Shown here: positions 1 through 7,832 of the stretch, piece after piece
How the letters are laid out: each line of letters starts with the position of its first letter
Position numbering within the stretch: position 1 is the stretch's first letter
NCBI GenBank assembly: GCA_030741355.1
Contig: JASLVM010000005.1
Span: 1 to 38,640 of the forward strand
Reading direction: 5' to 3'
Source: Candidatus Poseidonia sp.
Lineage (GTDB): Archaea > Thermoplasmatota > Poseidoniia > Poseidoniales > Poseidoniaceae
DNA length: 38,640 nucleotides
Notes under the pieces: model-generated
What the model saw: only the letters and a program-made list of their open reading frames with translations
Databases searched by the model: none
What the model was told of the DNA's origin: nothing
Translations under genes and position numbers: made by a program

Positions 1-340
1 ACGGGCCTGTTTCAATACCATCAAGCGTTTCTTCCAAAGCGGAACCTGCGATGCCACTGATGGCGATGGCAAGAATGCCAATGGCGAAAAAAACAGCAGC
101 GAAAATCATCGGGACTTTGGGTCCTTTTCCTTCATTCCCGATTGTGATTTGCTGCGCTGACATCCCCGGTTGATAGCCGGAAGCGACCATCTCTGGGGTG
201 ATTTGTTGCTGGAGAACGGGGCTCGGGCCATTGACATCAGCGTCCGAGATGTTCGTTGATGCTGCGTCCGCTGCATCCTCGCATCCGTCGTTGACCGCAT
301 CGGCCATGGCCCCCCAAGGGGTGAGGTTACTCCCGTTCAT
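1..340 (-). CDS. Membrane protein, C-terminus cut off by the window edge
   Basis: A reading frame starts at an ATG at 340 and stays open to position 1, so about 113 codons are visible. The N-terminal part is polar, Asp/Asn/Gln-rich and low in complexity. A hydrophobic stretch at about residues 76-98 (VPMIFAAVFF, then AIGILAIAI) reads as one transmembrane helix, followed by an acidic segment that leaves the window. An in-frame TGA lies seven codons upstream of the 340 ATG; a second in-frame ATG at 307 is an alternative start. It is the last visible gene of the boxB operon, 48 nt after the dehydrogenase. No family is recognised. The single helix after a disordered N-terminus suggests a small inner-membrane protein; its function is unknown. 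Confidence 0.6.
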   Translation of the reverse strand, partial: MNGSNLTPWGAMADAVNDGCEDAADAASTNISDADVNGPSPVLQQQITPEMVASGYQPGMSAQQITIGNEGKGPKVPMIFAAVFFAIGILAIAISGIAGSALEETLDGIETGP

Positions 341-388
341 GGTGCCAAATGGAGCCGTTGCTCAATAAATCAATGGGTGGGTCTGCGA

Positions 389-1273
389 CTATTCGAAGTT
401 GGTTTCCTCGGCCTGTCCACTGGACCAATCGTAAATGCCCTTCCCCGTCTTCTTTCCGAGCCGACCCTCGGCCACCAAGCGTTCGAGGAGGGGATGGGGC
501 GCATACGCGTCGTCGTTGAACGAGCGCTGTAGGTTCAACAAAATGTCTCGGCGGACATCCAAGCCCACGAGGTCGGTCAGCGCCAGTGGTCCCATCGGGT
601 GCTTGTAGCCCAAGACCATCGCTGTATCGATATCCTTGGCACTCGCAACACCGTCGGCCAGCATCCGAATGGCTTCGTTGCCCAACACGACGCCCAGACG
701 ACTGGTGGCGAAACCGGGGATGTCCCTCACCAGAATACAGGTTTTCCCCATGGCCTGACCTGCTTCTTGGGCCGCAGCGATGGTGGTTTCTGACGTGTGC
801 TCATGGCGAACAAGTTCCAGCAATTTCATGATGGGAACGGGGTTGAAGAAATGCATACCAATCACCTGGCTCGGCCTCGATGTGGCCGCAGCGATGTCAG
901 CGATGGACAGTGACGACGTGTTGGTGCCGAGGATGGCGTGAGGGGGAGCCAGTTCATCCAATTCGGAAAAAATACGCTGTTTCAGTTCGGGAATTTCAGG
1001 AACGGCCTCGATAACCATGTCGGCCTCCTTAACGGCCGCCGCTAAATCCCCAACAGCCGTCAAGTTCGCCGACCATTCGTCCCGTTGTTCGGGTGTGGTC
1101 TTTCCACGAGCGATACCTTTCTCCCAAAACGCCGCAATACGTTCCATGCCGCGTTCAAGGCCATCGGGAAACGCATCGTACAGGTTGGTTCGCCATCCGG
1201 CTTGAGCGCAAACTTGAGCGATACCCGCTCCCATGGTCCCCGCTCCAATCACAGCTACACGTTCAATGGCCAT
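389..1273 (-). CDS. 3-hydroxyacyl-CoA dehydrogenase (3-hydroxybutyryl-CoA type)
   Basis: This should be an NAD-dependent enzyme that oxidises L-3-hydroxyacyl-CoA to 3-ketoacyl-CoA in the cytoplasm. The 294 residues match the single-domain HBD/PaaH family length. The N-terminal Rossmann fold carries GAGTMG at residues 10-15. TNTSSL at about 118-123 and MHFFNP at 140-145 follow; His141 and Glu153 have the 12-residue spacing of the catalytic His-Glu pair. The C-terminal half is the helical dimerisation domain (DIPGFATSRL, then GPLALTDLVGLD). It lies 22 nt after the transporter gene in the boxB operon. An enoyl-CoA hydratase lies nearby at 7832, so the two could act in sequence. The substrate (straight-chain or ring-derived acyl-CoA) cannot be told from sequence. 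Confidence 0.93.
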   Translation of the reverse strand: MAIERVAVIGAGTMGAGIAQVCAQAGWRTNLYDAFPDGLERGMERIAAFWEKGIARGKTTPEQRDEWSANLTAVGDLAAAVKEADMVIEAVPEIPELKQRIFSELDELAPPHAILGTNTSSLSIADIAAATSRPSQVIGMHFFNPVPIMKLLELVRHEHTSETTIAAAQEAGQAMGKTCILVRDIPGFATSRLGVVLGNEAIRMLADGVASAKDIDTAMVLGYKHPMGPLALTDLVGLDVRRDILLNLQRSFNDDAYAPHPLLERLVAEGRLGKKTGKGIYDWSSGQAEETNFE

Positions 1274-1295
1274 GGTTGGTGGAGCAGCCTCACCT

Positions 1296-2219
1296 TCATG
1301 ATGCTTGTCCGGTGTCTTTCTGTTTTGACTGCGCCAAAATCACGCCGCCAACGATCAATGAGAACGCCACCAGCAGAGAGGGGCCGAGTTGTTCATCGAG
1401 CAAGAGCCACCCTCCAAGAATACCGAAGGGAGGGACGAGGTAGACATAGAACGCTGCTGGTCCTGCTCCAATGGTGCGTATCCCGTTGGCGAACCAGACA
1501 TAGGACAACACGGTGGAAAACACGGCGAGGAACACGATTCCAATCCATGCGTAAAAACCGGGGGTTGACCACCCGGCATGCAGTGACTCAACTCCGGCCC
1601 AAGGGGTAAGAATAGCCAGTCCAACGACCGAGGACCACACGGTGAGGTGCAAGGGAGACAACGGCTCTCTCGCATCTTCGGGAACCTCCGTCATCACCCG
1701 CTTCATGATGATGGTTGAGGCCGCCCATGCCAACGCAGAACCGGCGATGAAGGCGTTTCCAATCCACCGGTCAAGGGTGGGGATGTCCGTGTTGGGGGAC
1801 GCTACGAAGAGCACCGCAACACCTGCGAAAGCCAAGGCCAGGCCCGTGAGCAAGCGCCAAGACATTCGTTCATCCAGGAAGAGAACGGCAAGGAAGGCGG
1901 TGAACAAGGGGTTGAAGGTGATCATCAACGAAGCGTCTCCTGCAGCCGTATAGCCCATCCCGTGCATGAACAGCACTTGGTAGAAAAACGTCGAATAGAG
2001 GCCAATCCATCCCACTTGCTTCCACTGGTGTTTTGAGGGCAAGGTCCACTGGTCAGACCATTTGAGGAAGGCCAAGAAAAGAACCACCACCATCACGTAG
2101 CGAATCCATGCAGCGGTGATCGGTTCAACCTCTGAGGCGACCACTCGACCAGCAGGCCAACCAAGGCCCCAGATGGCCGCCACGAGCACCAGTTTGGCAT
2201 GAACGCTGAAGTTGTTCAT
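1296..2219 (-). CDS. EamA/DMT-superfamily transporter, ten transmembrane helices
   Basis: This is a drug/metabolite-transporter-type permease of 307 residues built from two EamA repeats of about five helices each. The first repeat has the usual AAIWGLGWPAGRV start and ends near FLDERMSWRL. The second starts after a polar stretch (VPEDAREPLS) and ends with LLLDEQLGPS, the matching position in the repeat. Family members export or exchange amino acids, nucleotide-like compounds or small organic acids; the substrate here is unknown. The ATG at 2219 overlaps the stop of the preceding gene by four bases (ATGA), so it is translationally coupled inside the boxB operon. This context suggests transport of a substrate or product of that pathway, which is inference. 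Confidence 0.88.
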   Translation of the reverse strand: MNNFSVHAKLVLVAAIWGLGWPAGRVVASEVEPITAAWIRYVMVVVLFLAFLKWSDQWTLPSKHQWKQVGWIGLYSTFFYQVLFMHGMGYTAAGDASLMITFNPLFTAFLAVLFLDERMSWRLLTGLALAFAGVAVLFVASPNTDIPTLDRWIGNAFIAGSALAWAASTIIMKRVMTEVPEDAREPLSPLHLTVWSSVVGLAILTPWAGVESLHAGWSTPGFYAWIGIVFLAVFSTVLSYVWFANGIRTIGAGPAAFYVYLVPPFGILGGWLLLDEQLGPSLLVAFSLIVGGVILAQSKQKDTGQAS

Positions 2220-2752
2220 TCAAATCGCTCCAAACCCAACTGCAGCATGCGGGTTCGGGGAAGCCCGATTTCCGGTAGTCCTGCTGCTGGGGCGTGGAGC
2301 TTGAGCCCTTCAATTCTGTTGACGTACAATCCATAACTGGCGATGTCATCAGGTCTGTAGGGGGTGTCGAGTCCCATTTTTTGGAGGGTTTGGCATGCTT
2401 TTTCGGAATAGATGGGGAAGAGGTTGGTGGAGAAGTGCATCCATTCTGAAATGCGCTGGGCATCAACACCGTCAAGCGTCATCAGGTGCTCAAGCAAGGA
2501 AACGTCGGGATAATTGGTGGTTCGAAGCACCATCTCAACCTCGTTCACGATGTCCTCAGGCCAAGCGAACGGGGCGCGCTCAGCCCATTGGTCAGCGATG
2601 CTGATGTGTTCAATCGATTGTTCAGCTTGTACAGCATAGAGCGATTCAATGTAGGAACGGTCTTCGTAGGCGTCGGTCACCAGACCGGGCAGGGCTTCGA
2701 AAAAACGTTCACACATCTCGGCGTCCACGCCGTAAAGTGCGACGGGGATCAA
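2216..2752 (-). CDS. Unknown protein following boxB
   Basis: This 178-residue soluble protein belongs to no family I recognise. It is rich in helical, acidic segments (EALPGLVTDAYEDRSYIESL) and has no signal peptide, membrane helix, cysteine cluster or nucleotide-binding loop. The start chosen is a TTG at 2752 preceded at a suitable distance by GAGGTG; no ATG lies near the N-terminus. It begins 16 nt after the boxB stop and overlaps the transporter start by four bases, so it is clearly translated as part of the operon. The position suggests an accessory factor or small subunit for the BoxB-like oxygenase, but nothing in the sequence proves this. Confidence 0.75.
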   Translation of the reverse strand: MIPVALYGVDAEMCERFFEALPGLVTDAYEDRSYIESLYAVQAEQSIEHISIADQWAERAPFAWPEDIVNEVEMVLRTTNYPDVSLLEHLMTLDGVDAQRISEWMHFSTNLFPIYSEKACQTLQKMGLDTPYRPDDIASYGLYVNRIEGLKLHAPAAGLPEIGLPRTRMLQLGLERFE

Positions 2753-2768
2753 TCAATCCACCTCAAAA

Positions 2769-3929
2769 TCAAGCCTTGGCACCAATGCCCGAGGCGATTT
2801 GACGAGCACTCATGGGTTTCTCAGCCACCCACTGCTGGTTGAACAGTTCCTTGAGGTCCTCTTCGTCCTGAGCGGTTGGGAGATGCGCAGCCATGTAGGC
2901 GTTCCATTCGTCATCGGAGCCCTCGAAGAGCGTTCCTTCAACGGTGTATCGCTGGCGCTTGAAGTGGCCAATCTCACGGTGGAAGTTTTCGTGCGGGACG
3001 TACAAATCCGCGGCGCCTTCAGGGAGGTAGCCACACAATTTCTTGACCTCACGAACGATTTCCTCGTGGTAGTGCTGGCGAGCTTCTTCGTTGAGCGTTT
3101 CCTTGGACACTTCGATGTCAGCATCGAGTTTCTTTCGCTCGTCCCAACGTCCTTTGATGCCCCAGACATAAGCCCAGTGAGCGGAGGATGATTCATCGAC
3201 ACCAAACAGGTCGTGAGCGGTTGAAACCCACTTGTTGATGTAGCGCTGGAGCATGTCCAAGGGGATCACGCCGGCTTTGATGATGCGGCGGAGGCCGTTG
3301 GAGCCGGTACCCAAGTGGAAGGACTCTTCCTTCAGCATGGGTCCCATGCTGGCTGCGAGTGGCTTGAAGGCCGAGGTTGAGAGCATGCCCAACTGGAACT
3401 TTCCGTCTCGGTCAACGAACATGGTGTAGCAGAAGAAATCCAGCCAGTGGGGCATGGGTCGGTTGAAGGCGCCCAGCAATCGGTCGCCGTCCTGAGCGTT
3501 GCGCTCGAGGAGTTTTTGTGCCTCACGTCGTCCTTGTTGACCGAAATAGGTCATGAGGAGGTAAGCCATTTGCCAGCCGTGGCGCTGTTCCTCGGCCATG
3601 ATGCGGGCCGCAGCGTAGCGGTCATAATCGGTTGGTGCGGTGGCGAGAAGGTGTCGCTGCTGCTCGACGGAAGCGAACTCGGTGTCGCCTTGAACGGTGA
3701 TCATGCTGACCAAGGCATCACGCATGCTTTGGTGTGGGACTTGAAGAGAACGTTCCCACTTGGTGCGGCCAGCGTAGTCGCCAAACTCAATCACGTCGCC
3801 AGCACGCTCCCAGTCAAACTGAATCGAGAGGTCGAAATCGCCCATCCATTCTCGGTCGTAGCCGACGTTGTCTTGCCAGGCCTTGAAATTTTCAATCCAG
3901 TCATCCCAGGTCTTCGGTAGGTTGTCCAT
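2769..3929 (-). CDS. boxB: BoxB-like benzoyl-CoA 2,3-epoxidase oxygenase component
   Basis: BoxB is the di-iron oxygenase of the aerobic benzoyl-CoA pathway, which epoxidises the ring of benzoyl-CoA with electrons from BoxA. The 386-residue sequence follows the BoxB layout from memory of the family: GDTEFASVEQQRH (81-93), a second helix with MAEEQRHGWQM (111-121), LLGAFNRPMPHWLDFF (151-166), DRDGKFQL (173-180), KEESFHLG (200-207), AGVIPLDMLQRYI, and DLFGVDESSS followed by GIKGRW. Glu89, Glu114, His117, Glu202 and His205 are the expected metal ligands, so it should be active. It is shorter at the N-terminus than bacterial BoxB (about 470). No boxA or boxC is in the window. The TATA box 26-29 nt upstream predicts a leaderless mRNA. 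A ring-hydroxylating role on another acyl-CoA (PaaA-like) remains possible. Confidence 0.85.
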   Translation of the reverse strand: MDNLPKTWDDWIENFKAWQDNVGYDREWMGDFDLSIQFDWERAGDVIEFGDYAGRTKWERSLQVPHQSMRDALVSMITVQGDTEFASVEQQRHLLATAPTDYDRYAAARIMAEEQRHGWQMAYLLMTYFGQQGRREAQKLLERNAQDGDRLLGAFNRPMPHWLDFFCYTMFVDRDGKFQLGMLSTSAFKPLAASMGPMLKEESFHLGTGSNGLRRIIKAGVIPLDMLQRYINKWVSTAHDLFGVDESSSAHWAYVWGIKGRWDERKKLDADIEVSKETLNEEARQHYHEEIVREVKKLCGYLPEGAADLYVPHENFHREIGHFKRQRYTVEGTLFEGSDDEWNAYMAAHLPTAQDEEDLKELFNQQWVAEKPMSARQIASGIGAKA

Positions 3930-3953
3930 GAGGCAAGGTGAACCCCGACCTCC

Positions 3954-3991
3954 TTATACCCTTTACGAACATGTTCGCCCGAACATGTTAG
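3954..3991 (-). promoter_or_regulatory. boxB promoter with tandem palindromic operator
   Basis: Reading the minus strand, GGTATAAGG (TATAA at 3954-3958) is centred 27 nt before the boxB ATG, which fits a leaderless archaeal promoter. Immediately upstream lies the perfect 12-base palindrome CGAACATGTTCG (3966-3977). After two bases a second copy, CGAACATGTTAG (3980-3991), matches 10 of 12 positions. The copies start 14 bp apart. The second overlaps the stop codon of the HTH gene. The placement next to the TATA box is typical of an archaeal operator; the neighbouring HTH regulator is the obvious candidate to bind it. Confidence 0.7.
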
Positions 3992-4611
3992 CCGCTTTGC
4001 CGACGAATCTCCTCGGTGAAGGCGTGGAAGACCGCCGATTCAATGCGTTGGAGTTGGTTGGAGAGGGTGGATTTTGCTACATTGAGTAACCCTGCCAGTT
4101 CGGTCAGGTTGATGCGGCGGGGCACATCCCAGTATCCTTCTCTGGAGGCCACTTCAAACACCTCACGCTGGCGAGGCGTCAGTAGTCGATTCCCTGTGCT
4201 TCGAGTTGAGAGCAATCTGTGGGGGATTTCATCGCTTCTAAAGCGGTTGACGAGTTCCCTCATCGTCTCTCGTGTTCCCTCCACCGTCCATTCAACCCAG
4301 CCGTCTCGAACTTCGAACGGCGTACGCGGCACGACCCCGAGGTCAACAAGCGGCCGCAAGAAACCACCTCCGCCTGCTGAAATATCCACTGAGAATCGAC
4401 CGTCCTCTGGGTCAGTGCATTTGTCGATGCCAACGTGCTCTCGAACCGTTGTATGGATGTCTTCGTTGCTCCAGCACCTCGCCGTCCCCCGACCTTTGCT
4501 GAGCGGCATGTGTTGTTCAATTCTCAACGTAACAGAAGGATGGTCCCTGGTGACATCTCCTGCCCAGTGGCCTTGTGGAAGGCGCACATCAATGCGGAGT
4601 TGCTGGGCCAT
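3988..4611 (-). CDS. Bacterio-opsin-activator (Bat)-type HTH transcriptional regulator
   Basis: This 207-residue protein has a C-terminal HTH_10 domain: LTPRQREVFEVASREGYWDVPR, then INLTELAGLLNVAKSTLSNQLQRIE at about 143-195, the classic Bat-family arrangement. The N-terminal 140 residues form a beta-rich domain of unknown ligand specificity, with a GGGGFLRP segment and a DGWVEWTVEG segment usual in the archaeal Bat-like proteins that lack PAS/GAF sensors. It ends within the second palindrome of the boxB promoter and lies 17 nt after glpX, so it is probably co-transcribed with moaE, moaC and glpX. Its position next to boxB, together with the repeats, suggests that it controls the boxB operon in response to a metabolite; this is inference. 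Confidence 0.88.
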   Translation of the reverse strand: MAQQLRIDVRLPQGHWAGDVTRDHPSVTLRIEQHMPLSKGRGTARCWSNEDIHTTVREHVGIDKCTDPEDGRFSVDISAGGGGFLRPLVDLGVVPRTPFEVRDGWVEWTVEGTRETMRELVNRFRSDEIPHRLLSTRSTGNRLLTPRQREVFEVASREGYWDVPRRINLTELAGLLNVAKSTLSNQLQRIESAVFHAFTEEIRRQSG

Positions 4612-4628
4612 GTTCGTTCCTCATCGCT

Positions 4629-5609
4629 TCAAACCGGGCGGCGTTCCTCAGAGCGAACGACGCTTTTCTTTGAGACGTCGATCAATTCGTTGAAGGTCGT
4701 TGTAAAGCCGCCGTCGATTTTGACGCCGGGGAGATAGCCGTCGCAAACGCCAGCGGCAGCGAACACCGCGTCTTCGCTCTGGCAGAGGTCTCCGGCCTTC
4801 CAGAGGCGAGTCAAGTCATCGTTCACCATCGTTTCAGCCCGTGCTTCCTCTTCGTCAGAACGGAACACGAGTCGACCTTCAAAGACGCCACCTACGCCAA
4901 GGATTGCCGTGGCAGAAATAACCCCTTCTGGCGCTGCTCCAATCCCCATCAACATGTCAAACGGACCGTCGTCCTTGGCCGCCCAAAGAGCACCGGATAC
5001 ATCTCCATCGCCCAACAGGTGCAGTTGAGCACCCGCAGTTCGGATTTCTTTGAAGAGGTCGTTGTGCCGTTCTCGGTCAAGCGCCACGATGCGGACATCG
5101 CCGGCTTCACAATCAAGCACGTGCATGGCTTGTTCGATGTTGTAGGCCACCCCGCCGTCGAGCGAAACATGGTCAGCGAGGGCCGGCCCGGCCGCCAATT
5201 TGTCCATGTAACAATCCGGTGCGTGCAAGAGCGTGCCTCGTGGAGCTGCCGCAAGAACAGCGATCGAATTTGGCTGATTGTCAGCGCAGTTGTTGGTGCA
5301 TTCAAGCGGGTCGACAGCGATGTCGATCTGCGGTGCTCCAGCTACGCCGACCATCGAACCGAGTTCTTCCCCGATGTAGAGCATTGGCGCTTCGTCTCGC
5401 TCACCTTCGCCGATGGCCACACGACCATCGAATGGAACATGGTCAAAGGTTCGTCGCATGGCCTCTACTGCAGCGTCATCAGCGGCGTTTTTGTCGCCTT
5501 TTCCACGCCATGCAGCGCTGGCGATTGCGGCTTGGTCAACCGCCTCGAGGAAATGGTGTGCAAAGTCGGTGGTGATGCCCATGAACGGTTGGACACGCGG
5601 GAACGCCAT
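4629..5609 (-). CDS. glpX: Class II fructose-1,6-bisphosphatase (GlpX type)
   Basis: GlpX hydrolyses fructose-1,6-bisphosphate to fructose-6-phosphate in gluconeogenesis, using metal ions. The 326 residues match the family length. Visible motifs are the N-terminal AAIASAAWRGKGDKNAAD, IGEGERDEAPMLYIGE (67-82), IAVDPLECTN (97-106), the substrate-binding YMDKLA and GIGAAPEGVISATA. The usual DPLEGTN has Cys in place of Gly here, which is unusual but conservative in size. The ATG at 5609 is preferred over a TTG one codon upstream; an internal ATG at 5582 (MGITTD) is also possible. It follows moaC by 12 nt. Together with the class I aldolase at 8719 it provides two consecutive steps of gluconeogenesis. 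Confidence 0.93.
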   Translation of the reverse strand: MAFPRVQPFMGITTDFAHHFLEAVDQAAIASAAWRGKGDKNAADDAAVEAMRRTFDHVPFDGRVAIGEGERDEAPMLYIGEELGSMVGVAGAPQIDIAVDPLECTNNCADNQPNSIAVLAAAPRGTLLHAPDCYMDKLAAGPALADHVSLDGGVAYNIEQAMHVLDCEAGDVRIVALDRERHNDLFKEIRTAGAQLHLLGDGDVSGALWAAKDDGPFDMLMGIGAAPEGVISATAILGVGGVFEGRLVFRSDEEEARAETMVNDDLTRLWKAGDLCQSEDAVFAAAGVCDGYLPGVKIDGGFTTTFNELIDVSKKSVVRSEERRPV

Positions 5610-5621
5610 CAATACAACGGT

Positions 5622-6074
5622 TCACTTTCCCTTGAATTTCTCGACCACTTCGAGGTCGGTAATGCGTGCTGTAGGGTATTGTCCTTGGTTGTCTTTCTCG
5701 AGGGATTTCACCATGTCAAAGACGCAAAGGAGCCCTGCAGCCACCCCCGTTAGCGCTTCCATTTCGATGCCCGTCTTGTAGTGTGCGGCTACGGTGACCG
5801 TACACCACAGGTCTTCACCTTCCCAGCGCCAATGAACGTCGGTTCCCTCGAGCGGTATGGGGTGGCAATGCGGGACGATACGGGGTGTCTCTTTCACGGC
5901 TTGGATGGCAGCGATGGTCGAGGCTTCAATCACATCCCCCTTCTTCACGGCGCCATCCACGATGGCGGCTTTGGTGGCGGCTTGGAGTCGCAGTCGACCT
6001 TGGGCCGTTGCACGACGTTCTACCACGGGTTTGCTGCCGATGTTGACAATGCCTTCAATGGATTTTTCACTCAA
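5622..6074 (-). CDS. moaC: Cyclic pyranopterin monophosphate synthase MoaC
   Basis: MoaC converts the MoaA product into cyclic pyranopterin monophosphate, the first precursor of molybdenum cofactor. The signature regions are present: IVNIGSKPVVERRATAQG, then PHCHPIPLEGTDV and GIEMEALTGVAAGLLCVFDMVK, with KDNQGQYP near the end. The frame extends up to an ATG at 6125 inside moaE, but I chose the TTG at 6074. It overlaps the moaE stop (TTGA), has AAGGAGG seven bases upstream, and gives 150 residues with the usual short lead before the VNIGSKP segment. It sits directly after moaE and before glpX, so moaE-moaC are translationally coupled. Confidence 0.93.
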   Translation of the reverse strand: MSEKSIEGIVNIGSKPVVERRATAQGRLRLQAATKAAIVDGAVKKGDVIEASTIAAIQAVKETPRIVPHCHPIPLEGTDVHWRWEGEDLWCTVTVAAHYKTGIEMEALTGVAAGLLCVFDMVKSLEKDNQGQYPTARITDLEVVEKFKGK

Positions 6075-6496
6075 CCCAATCCCTCCTTCCAGGTCTCCCC
6101 TTCTGAGGTGACCTCTTTCTTCCATATGGGTGCTTGCTTCTTCAACTCATCAATGAGCCATTCGCAGGCTTGGAAGGCTTCTTTGCGGTGCGGACTGCCA
6201 ACATGGATGGCAACGATGGGCTCTTGCGGGCCGACTGAGCCGGTTCGGTGGGCCATCGCCACCGAGCGCACGCCGAACGTTTGCATCGCTTCTTCTGCCA
6301 ATCGAGACAACACCGGTGTCAGTTTATCCTGCCATGCGTCGAATTCCAACCTCAGCACATCGGCCTCGCCTTCGGTTTCTCGCGTAAGGCCGACAAAACT
6401 GACCACTGCGCCGCATCCCTCGGTGTTCATTTTGGAGAGGAGTTCGTTTGGCTCCAGCACATCGGGAGCTTCCTCGACCAAGACCTCGCCCGCCAT
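6071..6496 (-). CDS. moaE: Molybdopterin synthase large subunit MoaE
   Basis: MoaE is the catalytic subunit of molybdopterin synthase, which adds the dithiolene sulfurs carried by thiocarboxylated MoaD. The 141 residues have the family pattern GAVVSFVGLTR (29-39), LEFDAW (50-55), AHRTGSVGPQEPIVAIHVGSPHR (82-104) and DELKKQAPIWKKE (116-128). Lys120 and Lys126 correspond to the catalytic lysines. moaD, moaA and moeA are not in the window. The gene is the first of a minus-strand cluster and diverges from the FAD reductase at 6549 across a 52-nt gap that must hold both promoters; no clear TATA box is visible there. Confidence 0.94.
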   Translation of the reverse strand: MAGEVLVEEAPDVLEPNELLSKMNTEGCGAVVSFVGLTRETEGEADVLRLEFDAWQDKLTPVLSRLAEEAMQTFGVRSVAMAHRTGSVGPQEPIVAIHVGSPHRKEAFQACEWLIDELKKQAPIWKKEVTSEGETWKEGLG

Positions 6497-6548
6497 GTGC
6501 CGAACGAGAGAAGCACATCATTCAAACCTCACGCCTCCATGGCCAACC

Positions 6549-7832
6549 ATGGCCGACGCCGCTCCAATATCCAAACCCATTCACATCATGGGCGCAGGAT
6601 TGTCCGGTTTGGCCGCCGCCATCGTGCTCGCTAAGGCTGGAAAAGAAGTTCATGTCCACGATGTCCGTGCTGATTCTGGGGCGCGTTTTGACGGCGATTT
6701 TCAAGCCCTTGAGAATTGGAGCATGGACGATGACTTTTTTGACCAACTTACGGCTTGGGGTTTGGACGCCACTGCGTTCAAGGCCACCACCTTTGACACG
6801 GTGGATTTGATTCATCCCGACGATACCATCACCCAAGCCCGTACCGAAGGCGTTGCCTACCGTATTGTGGAGCGAGGGACATCCGACCACACCATCGACC
6901 AGGGTTTCAAGCGACTGGCCCTCGAGGCAGGTGCTCAACTCCACTACAAGTCAAGGGTCAAGGAGGAGGATTGCACCATCATCGCTTGTGGGCCAAAAGG
7001 AACTTCTGCGGTGGCCTACGGTGAAATCTTTCGGACCGACCACCCGAATCACATCGCCTTCCAACTGAACGATCGTTTGGCACCCGGGTCCTACTCCTAC
7101 CTCATCATCATCGACGGCGTGGGGCTCATCTGCACCTGTTTGTGGCGGAAGCAGCGAAAATCGGAGCGGTTTCTCAACGAAACCATCGCTTGGTACGAGG
7201 CTCACTACCCCAATTTGAACCGTCAGCCCTTCAAACGGGTGGGAGGTAAAGGGGACTTCACCATCAATCGAAACTACAAGCAGGACGGGCGTTATTATGT
7301 TGGTGAGTCCGGAGGACTTCAGGACTTCATGTGGGGTTTTGGCATGCGCATGGCTGTTTGGTCCGGGGTACTCGCAGCCCGGGACATCCTCGGAGAAGGG
7401 GACTACGAGGTTGAAGTGCGGAAACAACTGATGCCCTACGTCCGAACCAGTGTGGCCAATCGTTGGTTGATGAACCGTGTCGGGGACCGCACCTTCAAAC
7501 GAATGTGCAAAGCGTGGATGAAGGACCAGAAAAAGCGGGGCGACGGATTGATTTGGATTGGAAAATTATTCCGCCCCACCCTGTTCAAACGCCTGCTGTA
7601 TCGTGTCGTCAGTCCGTTCATGCTCGAGAACGACCCCAAAGCCCACGGCCGTGGTGTTCGTAGGATGCCGTTCCGAGCCGCCCTCAAGCGGGACGTTTGG
7701 GAACCGTCTGAAGCAGCGCAGGCCGTTGGGCAACAATGGGATGCCATTCGCCGCGGAGGTGGCCATGTTTCCTTCACCAACGACAAAGAAAGCGATGGCG
7801 CAGGGCAAGAAAACACAGCGATTTCTTCTTAA
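6549..7832 (+). CDS. FAD-dependent oxidoreductase, geranylgeranyl-reductase-like
   Basis: This 427-residue flavoprotein has an N-terminal dinucleotide fold (IMGAGLSGLAAAIVLAK, then VHVHD) and a later YVGESGGLQDFMWGFGMRMA segment. The latter occupies the place of the GDAAG motif that closes over FAD in the geranylgeranyl reductase/PHBH superfamily. Family members reduce isoprenoid double bonds of archaeal lipids or hydroxylate substrates; the exact substrate here is unknown. The C-terminal 120 residues are basic and aromatic (KRMCKAWMKDQKKRGD, LFKRLLYRVVSPFM), suggesting membrane association. The start at 6549 is the first ATG matching the family N-terminus; the longer upstream frame runs antisense through moaC and moaE and is not used. 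The stop overlaps the next gene's ATG (TAATG). Confidence 0.8.
   Translation: MADAAPISKPIHIMGAGLSGLAAAIVLAKAGKEVHVHDVRADSGARFDGDFQALENWSMDDDFFDQLTAWGLDATAFKATTFDTVDLIHPDDTITQARTEGVAYRIVERGTSDHTIDQGFKRLALEAGAQLHYKSRVKEEDCTIIACGPKGTSAVAYGEIFRTDHPNHIAFQLNDRLAPGSYSYLIIIDGVGLICTCLWRKQRKSERFLNETIAWYEAHYPNLNRQPFKRVGGKGDFTINRNYKQDGRYYVGESGGLQDFMWGFGMRMAVWSGVLAARDILGEGDYEVEVRKQLMPYVRTSVANRWLMNRVGDRTFKRMCKAWMKDQKKRGDGLIWIGKLFRPTLFKRLLYRVVSPFMLENDPKAHGRGVRRMPFRAALKRDVWEPSEAAQAVGQQWDAIRRGGGHVSFTNDKESDGAGQENTAISS

Noticed and set aside
3966-3977. LexA-type SOS box (CGAAC-N4-GTTCG)
   Set aside because: The spacer here is two bases, not four, and archaea have no LexA.
5781-6548. Long plus-strand frame extending the FAD reductase N-terminus by 256 codons
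   Set aside because: It runs antisense through moaC and moaE, which are clear; the family N-terminus begins at the ATG at 6549.
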